Below, in pieces: positions 29,328 to 36,691 of a stretch of 64,000 nucleotides of DNA. Position 1 is the first letter of the stretch, and each line of letters begins with the position of its first letter. Made by a program: the position numbers and the translations under genes. Source of the DNA: Brevundimonas naejangsanensis (GTDB taxonomy: Bacteria; Pseudomonadota; Alphaproteobacteria; Caulobacterales; Caulobacteraceae). The notes beneath the pieces are model-generated. The model was not told where the DNA came from and ran no database searches. It saw only the letters and a program-made list of their open reading frames with translations. Location: the NCBI RefSeq assembly GCF_000635915.2, contig NZ_CP015614.1, forward strand, positions 1,657,501-1,721,500. Direction: 5' to 3'.

Positions 29328-29540
29328 ATGACAGACGTCCAACCGAACGGCCCCAACCGCGACGACGAGACCGGCCTCGATGGCGACGAGGTCGAAGCTG
29401 GCCGAGCCGCTCGGAAGGCGGCCGCCAACCAAGATTCAGAGCAAACCAGCAACCCCGCTGACCGAAGCGCGACGCCCGCAACCGGCGGCGCTGGCGCGGC
29501 TGGCGCCGGCGGTCCCAAGGGCTTCGGCACAGGCACCTGA
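29328..29540 (+). CDS. Small hydrophilic hypothetical protein
   Basis: A 70-residue, low-complexity protein: an acidic N-terminal part (NRDDETGLDGDEVEAGRAAR) and a Gly/Ala-rich tail (GGAGAAGAGGPKGFGTGT). No family is recognised, and it is probably disordered. A clear CAGGGAG site precedes the ATG. The next gene has an almost identical leader (CAGGGAGAA before its ATG) and similar composition, so they may form a stress-type pair. Confidence 0.65.
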   Translation: MTDVQPNGPNRDDETGLDGDEVEAGRAARKAAANQDSEQTSNPADRSATPATGGAGAAGAGGPKGFGTGT

Positions 29541-29608
29541 ACAGGACGGAGGGGAGAGCGAGGCGCGAGCAACGACCTTGTTCTCCCCTCCTTCACAGGG
29601 AGAAAACA

Positions 29609-29827
29609 ATGACGGCAAACGATCAAGACCCTCGCAGCCCCGCTGACAAAGACAGCCTTCAGGCGCAGGCCCGCCGCGAAACCGGCGATGCGGAACGCCG
29701 CGACCGACACCCCGATCCCAGCGTCACCACTCCTCAGCCGGACGGAAACCCTGACCAACGCCGAAAGTTGGAAGAAGAAGCCGCCAAGGCGCCCGCGCCG
29801 ACGGTGCCGATCGCCAACCCGGATTGA
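29609..29827 (+). CDS. Small hydrophilic hypothetical protein
   Basis: A 72-residue, strongly hydrophilic protein rich in Asp, Arg, Pro and Gln, with no hydrophobic core and no recognised family. The central part (DAERRDRHPDPSVTTPQP) is polar and a short basic-acidic helix (DQRRKLEEEAAK) follows. It lies 68 bases after the similar 70-residue gene and has a CAGGGAGAA ribosome-binding site. Codon usage matches the neighbours. Confidence 0.62.
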   Translation: MTANDQDPRSPADKDSLQAQARRETGDAERRDRHPDPSVTTPQPDGNPDQRRKLEEEAAKAPAPTVPIANPD

Positions 29828-29853
29828 GCCATTCGTTGAGATTGGCCAACATC

Positions 29854-29869
29854 GCTCAATATTTTGAGC
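29854..29869. promoter_or_regulatory. AT-rich 16-bp dyad upstream of the aldehyde dehydrogenase operon
   Basis: GCTCAATATTTTGAGC, with perfect 6-bp arms, 126 bases before the aldehyde dehydrogenase start. Two other 16-bp dyads with an AATATTTT core (35222-35237 and 49684-49699) stand before related transcription units. Candidate operator. Confidence 0.45.
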
Positions 29870-29995
29870 ATCACAAACGCTAAATCAACAACTTAGCCCC
29901 CGCGCAAAAAGGGCTTGTTGCATAATCCGTAATGCGGCCCACTCTCACGCTGGCGATCCCTCAGAGAAGATCGCAGGCAGGATGGGCGGAAACGA

Positions 29996-31441
29996 GTGGC
30001 GGCGCCATTTTCCACGGACAAGGTTTTCATCAACGGCGTATGGCGGTCCGCCGCCGACGGCGCGACCCTGCCCATCGAGAACCCGTCGACGGGCGAGGTC
30101 ATGGGAGCCTTGGCCGCCGGGACCGCCGCAGACGTGGACGCCGCTGTCCGCGCCGCGCGCGCCGCCTTCGATGGAGACTGGGGCCGCATGACGGCCGTCG
30201 AGCGCGGCCGCATCCTGGCCCGCATGAGCCGCGAGGTTGAAGCCCGCATCGACATGCTGGCCGAGCTTGAGGCGCTGGACGTCGGCAAGCCGGTGAAGCA
30301 GGCTCGCAACGACGTCGTCGCCCTGGCCCGCTATCTCGAATTCTATGCCGGCGCGGCGGACAAGCTGCACGGCGAGACCATTCCCTTCCAGGACGGCTAC
30401 ACCGTTTACACCCTGCGCGAACCGCACGGGGTGACGGGCCACATCATCCCCTGGAACTATCCGATGCAGATCATCGGGCGCTCGGTCGTGGCGGCCCTGT
30501 GCGTCGGCAACGCCGTGGTGCTGAAGCCCGCCGAGCAGGCGTCGCTGACCGCCCTCGCCTTCGCCCACATCGCCGCCGACTGCGGCCTGCCCGCAGGCGC
30601 GCTGAACGTCGTGACCGGCACAGGCGCCGAGGCGGGCGCGGCGCTGGCCGCCCATCCGGGCGTCAACCACCTGTCCTTCACCGGCTCGACCGGCGTGGGC
30701 GTCGCCATCCAGCAGGCGGCGGCGGTCAACGCCGTGCCGGTGACGCTGGAACTGGGCGGCAAGTCCCCCCAGCTGGTGTTCGACGACGCCGATCTGGACA
30801 AGGCCCTGCCCTTCCTCGTCAACGCGGGCGTCCAGAACGCAGGCCAGACCTGTTCGGCCGGATCGCGCGTGCTGGTTCAGCGCGGCGTCTATGACCAGGT
30901 CGTGCGCCGCATGGCCGAGCGCTTCGCCGCCCTGACCGTCGGCCCTGCCATGGACGACCGCGATGTCGGCCCCCTGGTGTCCAGGAAGCAGCAGGCCATG
31001 GTCGAGAGCTTCGTCGACAAGGGCCGCGCCGACGGCCTGATCGTGGCTCAGGCGACGCTGACCGACCTTCCGTCCGGCGGCGCTTATGTCGCCCCGACCC
31101 TGTTCGCCAATGTCGCGCCCGATCACCCGCTGGCGCAGCAGGAAATCTTCGGCCCCGCCGTCGTCGTCATCCCGTTCGAGACGGAAGACGAGGCTGTCGC
31201 CATCGCCAACGGCACCGACTACGGCCTCGTCGCCGGGGTCTGGACTAGCGATGGCGGACGGCAGATGCGGCTGGCCAAGCGGCTGCGGGCCGGACAGGTC
31301 TTCATCAACAACTACGGCGCGGCGGGCGGGGTCGAACTGCCCTTCGGCGGCGTCGGCAAGTCGGGCCACGGTCGCGAGAAGGGGTTCGAGGCGCTCTACG
31401 CCTTCACCACCCTGAAGACCGTCGCGGCCCATCACGGATAG
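29996..31441 (+). CDS. NAD(P)-dependent aldehyde dehydrogenase
   Basis: Oxidises an aldehyde to the acid (or acyl-CoA) in the cytoplasm. The 481 residues are of standard length: IIPWNYPMQIIGRSVV at the cofactor entrance, FTGSTGVG for the nucleotide, the general-base glutamate in LELGGKSPQLVF and the nucleophile cysteine in NAGQTCSAGSRV. The GTG start at 29996 has GGGCGGAAACGA before it. It is the first gene of a run of five co-oriented genes. With the aminotransferase downstream, an amino-derived semialdehyde is the likely substrate; this is inference. Confidence 0.93.
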   Translation: MAAPFSTDKVFINGVWRSAADGATLPIENPSTGEVMGALAAGTAADVDAAVRAARAAFDGDWGRMTAVERGRILARMSREVEARIDMLAELEALDVGKPVKQARNDVVALARYLEFYAGAADKLHGETIPFQDGYTVYTLREPHGVTGHIIPWNYPMQIIGRSVVAALCVGNAVVLKPAEQASLTALAFAHIAADCGLPAGALNVVTGTGAEAGAALAAHPGVNHLSFTGSTGVGVAIQQAAAVNAVPVTLELGGKSPQLVFDDADLDKALPFLVNAGVQNAGQTCSAGSRVLVQRGVYDQVVRRMAERFAALTVGPAMDDRDVGPLVSRKQQAMVESFVDKGRADGLIVAQATLTDLPSGGAYVAPTLFANVAPDHPLAQQEIFGPAVVVIPFETEDEAVAIANGTDYGLVAGVWTSDGGRQMRLAKRLRAGQVFINNYGAAGGVELPFGGVGKSGHGREKGFEALYAFTTLKTVAAHHG

Positions 31442-31458
31442 CGCAAGGGAGTGGCCTC

Positions 31459-32223
31459 TTGGGGGAGAACAGATCGAAGCGGCTGGAGGGCAAGCGAGCG
31501 ATCGTCACGGGCGGAGCCTCCGGCTTCGGCGCCGGCATCGCGCGCCGCTTCGCCGAGGAAGGCGCCCGCGTCATCGTCGCCGACCTGAACGGGGAGGCCG
31601 CCCGCGCCCTGGCCGCTGAATGGGGCGACGCCGATCTGGGCGTGAAGGTCGACGTATCCAGCGCCGCCGACGTGGCGGCTCTCGCTGAAACGGCGAACCG
31701 CCTGCTGGGCGGCGTCGACATCGTGGTCAACAATGCGGGCGTCGGCCACACGCCCCAGCCGCTAGACGAACTGTCGGACGAAGCGTTCGACCGCATCGCC
31801 GCCGTCAACATGCGCGCCATCTATCTGATGTCGAAGGCCTTCGTGCCGGCGATGAAGGCGCAAGGGTCCGGCGCCATCCTCAACATCGCCTCGACCGGCG
31901 GGGTCAGCCCCCGGCCAAACCTGACCTGGTACAACGCCTCCAAGGGCTGGGTCATCACGGCCACCCGCGCCATGGCGGTCGAACTGGCGCCCTTCCAGGT
32001 GCGGGTGAACGCGCTCAATCCCGTGGCGGGCGACACCCCTCTGCTGAAGACCTTCATGGGCGAGGACACGCCCGAGATGCGGTCCAAATTCCTCTCGTCC
32101 ATTCCGCTGGGCCGCTTCTCGACGCCGGAGGACATGGGCGCCGCCGCCGCCTTCCTCTGTTCGGACGACGCCTCGATGATCACCGGCGTGGCGCTGGAGG
32201 TGGACGGTGGCCGCTGCATCTGA
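31459..32223 (+). CDS. Short-chain dehydrogenase/reductase
   Basis: A 254-residue SDR oxidoreductase. It shows the nucleotide motif TGGASGFGAGIA at about 18-29, NNAGVGHTP, the catalytic serine in NIASTGG, and YNASK. An acidic residue after the second strand (VADLN) indicates preference for NAD(H). It starts with TTG 17 bases after the aldehyde dehydrogenase and its 3' end overlaps the next gene by 17 bases. The substrate alcohol or ketone is unknown; the context suggests a hydroxy acid in the same pathway. Confidence 0.9.
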   Translation: MGENRSKRLEGKRAIVTGGASGFGAGIARRFAEEGARVIVADLNGEAARALAAEWGDADLGVKVDVSSAADVAALAETANRLLGGVDIVVNNAGVGHTPQPLDELSDEAFDRIAAVNMRAIYLMSKAFVPAMKAQGSGAILNIASTGGVSPRPNLTWYNASKGWVITATRAMAVELAPFQVRVNALNPVAGDTPLLKTFMGEDTPEMRSKFLSSIPLGRFSTPEDMGAAAAFLCSDDASMITGVALEVDGGRCI

Positions 32224-33319
32224 CCGCGTCTTCAAGCTTCTGGTCCTGCCGGGCGACGGCATCGGCCCGGAGATCATCCGCGAGACCCTGCGCATCGTCG
32301 ACTGGGCCCGGAACGCCGGGCTGCGGATTGAACTGAGCGAGGGACTGGCCGGGGGCGCCAGCATCGACGCCGTCGGCGCGCCCATAGCCGAGGATGTGGT
32401 AGAGCAGGCCCTGGCGTCCGACGCCGTCCTGTTCGGCGCCGTGGGCGGGCCGAAGTGGGACCACCTGCCCCGCGCCCAGCGGCCCGAGATGGGCATTCTG
32501 CGGCTGCGTCAGGCGCTGGACCTCTACGCCAACCTGCGCCCCGCCGTCTGCTTCGACGAGCTTCTGGACGCCTCGGCGCTGAAGCCCGAGCTGATCCGGG
32601 GCCTCGACATCCTGATCGTGCGCGAGGCGACGGCGGGGGTCTATTTCAGCCTGCCCCGCGCCAACGAGGTCGGCCCCGACGGTCAGCGCCGCGCCTATGA
32701 CACCCAGGCCTATACGGAAGGCCAGATCGCCCGCGTCTGTCGCACGGCGTTCGAGCTGGCGCGCACACGCCAGCGCCGCGTCTGCTCGGTCGACAAGGCC
32801 AATGTCATGGAGACCGGCGCCCTGTGGCGCGCGGTCGCCACCGAGGTCGCCGCCGACTATCCCGACGTGGAGCTGTCGCACATGTACGCCGATAACTGCG
32901 CCATGCAGTTGGTGCGTCGGCCGGACCAGTTCGACGTCATCGTCACCGACAACCTGTTCGGCGACATCCTGTCCGACGCGGCGGCGGCCCTGACGGGGTC
33001 GCTGGGCCTGCTGCCCTCGGCCTCCCTGTGCGGGCTTGGACAAGGCGGCCGCAGTCGGGGCCTGTATGAGCCGATCCACGGCTCTGCGCCGGATATCGCC
33101 GGGCAAGGCGTCGCCAACCCCATCGCGACCATCCTGTCCTTCGCCCTGTGCCTGCGCTGGTCCTTCGACCGAGCGGACCTGGCCGACCGGCTTGAGCGCG
33201 CCGTGCGTCACGTCGTCTATAGCGGCGTCCGCACCCCCGACATCGCCCATGCCGGCATCGCCGCCGTCTCCACCATCGAGATGACCGACGCGGTTCTGAC
33301 CGCCCTGCACGCCCAGTGA
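32207..33319 (+). CDS. Isocitrate/isopropylmalate dehydrogenase family enzyme
   Basis: A 370-residue decarboxylating beta-hydroxyacid dehydrogenase closely resembling LeuB: LPGDGIGPEI, EMGILRLRQALDLYANLRPA, the catalytic lysine/aspartate region SVDKANVMETGALWR, ADNCAMQLVRRPDQFDVIVTDNLFGDILSD and HGSAPDIAGQGVANPIAT. It is not beside leuCD, so it may be a secondary enzyme for an alkylmalate, malate or tartrate-like acid rather than leucine synthesis. The GTG start overlaps the SDR gene by 17 bases, implying translational coupling. Confidence 0.87.
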   Translation: MAAASDRVFKLLVLPGDGIGPEIIRETLRIVDWARNAGLRIELSEGLAGGASIDAVGAPIAEDVVEQALASDAVLFGAVGGPKWDHLPRAQRPEMGILRLRQALDLYANLRPAVCFDELLDASALKPELIRGLDILIVREATAGVYFSLPRANEVGPDGQRRAYDTQAYTEGQIARVCRTAFELARTRQRRVCSVDKANVMETGALWRAVATEVAADYPDVELSHMYADNCAMQLVRRPDQFDVIVTDNLFGDILSDAAAALTGSLGLLPSASLCGLGQGGRSRGLYEPIHGSAPDIAGQGVANPIATILSFALCLRWSFDRADLADRLERAVRHVVYSGVRTPDIAHAGIAAVSTIEMTDAVLTALHAQ

Positions 33320-33329
33320 GGTTCGACCC

Positions 33330-34616
33330 ATGAGCACCCCCACCCTGCAGACCGTCATGGAGCTGATCGACGGCCGCACCGACGAACTGGTCGCGCTGAC
33401 GCAAGACCTGATCCGCTTCCCCACCATCAACCCGCCGGGCGAGGCCTATCGCCCCTGCGCCGAATACATCGGCGAGCGGCTGAAGACGCGCGGCTTCACC
33501 GTCGAATATGTGCGCGGCGAAGGCTCGCCGGGCGACAGCGACGCCTATCCCCGCACTAACGTCATCGCCCGCTGGACAGGCAGCGAGCCCGGCCCTTGCG
33601 TCCACTTCAACAGCCATATCGACGTGGTCGAGGTCGGGTCCGGCTGGACCGTCGATCCCTTCGCAGGCGTAGTGAAGGACGGCCGCGTCTATGGCCGGGG
33701 CGCCTGCGACATGAAGGGCGGGCTGGCCGCCTCCATCATCGCCGTCGAGGCCCTGATCGATTCCGGCCTGCCCCTGCCCGGCGCGCTCGAAATCTCCGGC
33801 ACGGTAGACGAGGAATCCGGCGGCTACGGCGGCGTCGCCTATCTGGCCGAGCGCGGCTGGTTCTCAGAGCCCAAGGTCAACCACGTCATCATCCCCGAGC
33901 CGCTGAACGTGGACCGGGTCTGCATCGGCCATCGCGGCGTCTGGTGGGCCGAGATCGAGACGAAGGGCCGCATCGCCCACGGTTCCATGCCCTTCCTGGG
34001 CGATTCCGCCATCCGCCACATGGGCGCGGTGATGGAAGAGTTTGAATCCAAGCTCTATCCCGCCATGGCCGCCCGCCATTCCGACATGCCGGTGGTGCCC
34101 GAGGGCGCGCGCCAGTCGACGATGAACATCAACTCCATCCACGGCGGTCAGGCCGAGGGCTTCGACGGCCTGCCTGCGCCCTGCGTCGCCGATTCCAGCC
34201 GCATGGTCATCGATCGCCGCTTCCTGATCGAGGAGACGCTGGAGGATGTGAAGGGCGAGGTGAAGGCCATCCTCGACGGGCTGGCGGCCCAGCGCCACGG
34301 CTTCCGCTATGAGATGCGCGACCTGTTCGAAGTGGCGCCCAGCATGGCCGACCGCGACGGCCCCGTCGCCAGCACGACCGCCGCCGCCATTGAGACGGTG
34401 TTGGGACGCAAGGCCCAGTTCGTCTGCTCGCCCGGCACCTATGACCAGAAGCACATCGACCGCATCGGCCGGCTGAAGGACTGCATCGCCTACGGCCCCG
34501 GCGTGCTCGACCTGGCGCACCAGCCCGACGAATGGGTGGGCATTGAGGACATGACCAACTCGGCCAAAGTCATGGCGCGGGCGGCCTATGATCTGCTGAC
34601 CCGCAAACGGAACTGA
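33330..34616 (+). CDS. M20 family deacylase (ArgE/DapE-like)
   Basis: A 428-residue zinc amidohydrolase of the ArgE/DapE/carboxypeptidase group. Metal ligands are visible: HFNSHIDVV, GRGACDMKGGLA, the general base in TVDEESGG, IIPEPLN, and the last histidine in DLAHQPDEW. No signal peptide is seen, so it is cytoplasmic. It would remove an N-acyl or similar blocking group from an amino compound. It lies ten bases after the dehydrogenase and four bases before the regulator gene, within the same operon. Confidence 0.9.
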   Translation: MSTPTLQTVMELIDGRTDELVALTQDLIRFPTINPPGEAYRPCAEYIGERLKTRGFTVEYVRGEGSPGDSDAYPRTNVIARWTGSEPGPCVHFNSHIDVVEVGSGWTVDPFAGVVKDGRVYGRGACDMKGGLAASIIAVEALIDSGLPLPGALEISGTVDEESGGYGGVAYLAERGWFSEPKVNHVIIPEPLNVDRVCIGHRGVWWAEIETKGRIAHGSMPFLGDSAIRHMGAVMEEFESKLYPAMAARHSDMPVVPEGARQSTMNINSIHGGQAEGFDGLPAPCVADSSRMVIDRRFLIEETLEDVKGEVKAILDGLAAQRHGFRYEMRDLFEVAPSMADRDGPVASTTAAAIETVLGRKAQFVCSPGTYDQKHIDRIGRLKDCIAYGPGVLDLAHQPDEWVGIEDMTNSAKVMARAAYDLLTRKRN

Positions 34617-34620
34617 CAGG

Positions 34621-35187
34621 GTGGCGCGTGGCGATATGGACGAAGAGAACATCATCGGCCCGCGCCTGCGGGCGCTGCGGGATCGCCTTGGCCTGTCGCA
34701 GCGCGCGCTCGCTCGCAAGGCGGGCGTGCCGTCCAGCACCGTCAGCCTGGTCGAGAGCGGCCGCACCAGCCCCTCGGTCGGCTCGTTGAAGCGGCTGCTG
34801 GACGCGGCGGGCATATCGCTGGGCGACTTCTTCAGCTCGGAGTTCGAGACCCCGACCAAATACTTCTATCGCCACGACGAACTGACCGACATCTCGCGCG
34901 GCGAGGTCTCCTACCGTCAGCTGGGCTCCAGCCAGGATTCCAGCCTGCAGATCCTCTACGAGACCTATCAGCCCGGCTCGGACAGCGGGCGGGTCATGCT
35001 GTCCCACGAGGGCGAGGAAGGCGGGCTGATCATCTCCGGCCGGCTGGAAGTCACGGTCGACGGCCAGTCGCGGGTGCTGAAGGCAGGCGACGGCTACCTG
35101 TTTCCCAGCGTCCTGCCGCACCGTTTTCGCAACGTCGGCGACTGCCCCTGCGTGGTCATCAGCGCCTGCACTCCGCCGACCTTCTGA
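34621..35187 (+). CDS. XRE-family regulator with cupin domain
   Basis: A 188-residue transcription factor with an N-terminal helix-turn-helix (about 12-66; RALARKAGVPSSTVSLVESGRTSP) and a C-terminal cupin (about 100-185; SHEGEEGGLIISGRLEVTV, DGYLFPSVLPHRFRNVG). This is the PuuR-like architecture often found with polyamine, amino-acid or amine catabolism genes. It is the last gene of the operon beginning with the aldehyde dehydrogenase and precedes the aminotransferase, so it probably controls both. A GTG at 34621 or an ATG at 34636 could be the start. Confidence 0.9.
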   Translation: MARGDMDEENIIGPRLRALRDRLGLSQRALARKAGVPSSTVSLVESGRTSPSVGSLKRLLDAAGISLGDFFSSEFETPTKYFYRHDELTDISRGEVSYRQLGSSQDSSLQILYETYQPGSDSGRVMLSHEGEEGGLIISGRLEVTVDGQSRVLKAGDGYLFPSVLPHRFRNVGDCPCVVISACTPPTF

Positions 35188-35203
35188 CCGCGCCGTTGCG
35201 GGC

Positions 35204-35237
35204 GATCATTATAACGATCACTGGAATATTTTTGCCA
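35204..35237. promoter_or_regulatory. Two tandem dyads upstream of the aminotransferase gene
   Basis: GATCATTATAACGATC (35204-35219; 14 of 16 positions palindromic) is followed by TGGAATATTTTTGCCA (35222-35237), an AT-rich dyad with TGG/CCA outer arms. A TATAGT box lies at 35251-35256. Candidate operator region for the adjacent XRE-cupin regulator. Confidence 0.45.
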
Positions 35238-35324
35238 TCAATCTCAGCGGTATAGTCCTATGAAGAAACAGGCTTGCCGTAATTAGCGATCCGTCGGCTA
35301 CTCATTCCCGAAAGGGGGAAGGCC

Positions 35325-36665
35325 GTGACGAAGGATGACTGCATGACCGCCGCCAGAGCCGCCAACGATCTCGATCCTTTCTGGATGCCGTTCACGGCCA
35401 ACCGCGCCTTCAAGGCCCAGCCGCGCCTGCTCGCCTCGGCCAGGGACATGCACTACTTCACCCCCGACGGCCGGGCGGTGCTGGACGGCACGGCCGGCCT
35501 GTGGTGCGTCAACGCCGGCCACGCGCGCAAACCGATCGTCGAGGCCATCCAGCGCCAGGCCGAGGTTCTGGACTACGCCCCAACCTTCCAGCTGGGGCAT
35601 CCGCTGGCGTTCGAGCTGGCGTCGCGTTTGGCCATGCTGCTGCCCGGCGACCTGAACCACGTCTTCTTCGCCGGCTCGGGGTCCGAGGCGGTCGACAGCG
35701 CCCTGAAGATCGCCCTCGCCTGTCAGCGCGCCAGGGGCTTTGAGAACCGCACCCGCCTGATCGGCCGCCAGAAGGGTTATCACGGCGTCGGCTTCGGCGG
35801 CATTTCCGTCGGCGGGCTAGAGAACAACCGGCGCGGCTTCCCCACCCTGCCCGGCGTCGACCACCTTTCGCACACGCTGAACCTTGAGGAAGCCGCCTTC
35901 ACGCGCGGCCAGCCGACCTGGGGCCTGCACCTGGCCGATGAGCTGGAAGCCCTGATCGAGACCCACGGCGCCGAAACCATCGCCGCCGTCATCGTCGAAC
36001 CCATGTCCGGATCGGCCGGGGTGATCGTGCCGCCCCTCGGCTATCTGGAGCGCCTGCGCGAGATCACGGCGCGGCACGGCATCCTGTTGATCTTCGACGA
36101 GGTCATCACCGGCTTCGGCCGTCTGGGCGCCCTGACGGCGGCCGAGGCGCTGGGCGTCACGCCCGACCTGATGACCTGCGCCAAGGGGCTGACCAACGGG
36201 GCCGTGCCCATGGGCGCCGTCGGCGTCAGCGCCGCCGTCTATCAGTCCGTGGTCGAGGGCGCCGCCGGCCCGGGCATCGAGTTCTTCCACGGCTACACCT
36301 ATTCCGGCCATCCGCTGGCGGCGGCGGCCGGGCTGGCGACGCTGGATGTCTATGAAAGCGAAGGCCTATTCCAGCGCGCGGCCGAACTAACGCCCTACTG
36401 GCAGGACGCCGTGCACAGTCTGAAAGGACTGCCGCATGTCATCGACATCCGCGACATGGGTCTGGTCGCGGGCATTGAGCTTGAGCCCCGCGCCGGCGCG
36501 CCGGGGGCCCGCGCGACGGAAGCCTTCCACCGCGCCTTCGACGACGGCATTCTGATACGAGTGACAGCAGATGTCATCGCGCTGTCGCCTCCTTTGATTA
36601 TCAGCCGCGACCAGATCGACGAGTTGATCGATCGCCTTTCCAGCATCATCAAAACCATCAGATAG
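35325..36665 (+). CDS. Omega/beta-amino acid:pyruvate aminotransferase
   Basis: PLP-dependent class III transaminase of 446 residues. The start NDLDPFWMPFTANRAFKAQPRLL is typical of beta-alanine:pyruvate and related omega-amino acid aminotransferases. The PLP lysine is in TCAKGLTNGAVPMGA (about residue 287), with DEVITGFGRLG and FFHGYTYSGHPLAAAA also conserved. The GTG start has AAGGGGGAAGG before it; an ATG at 35343 is the alternative. The TonB receptor follows after 26 bases. It would pass an amino group from a beta- or omega-amino compound to pyruvate, yielding a semialdehyde suited to the upstream aldehyde dehydrogenase. Confidence 0.92.
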   Translation: MTKDDCMTAARAANDLDPFWMPFTANRAFKAQPRLLASARDMHYFTPDGRAVLDGTAGLWCVNAGHARKPIVEAIQRQAEVLDYAPTFQLGHPLAFELASRLAMLLPGDLNHVFFAGSGSEAVDSALKIALACQRARGFENRTRLIGRQKGYHGVGFGGISVGGLENNRRGFPTLPGVDHLSHTLNLEEAAFTRGQPTWGLHLADELEALIETHGAETIAAVIVEPMSGSAGVIVPPLGYLERLREITARHGILLIFDEVITGFGRLGALTAAEALGVTPDLMTCAKGLTNGAVPMGAVGVSAAVYQSVVEGAAGPGIEFFHGYTYSGHPLAAAAGLATLDVYESEGLFQRAAELTPYWQDAVHSLKGLPHVIDIRDMGLVAGIELEPRAGAPGARATEAFHRAFDDGILIRVTADVIALSPPLIISRDQIDELIDRLSSIIKTIR

Positions 36666-36691
36666 ATATCAGTGGTATTGAGGGGGACGAT

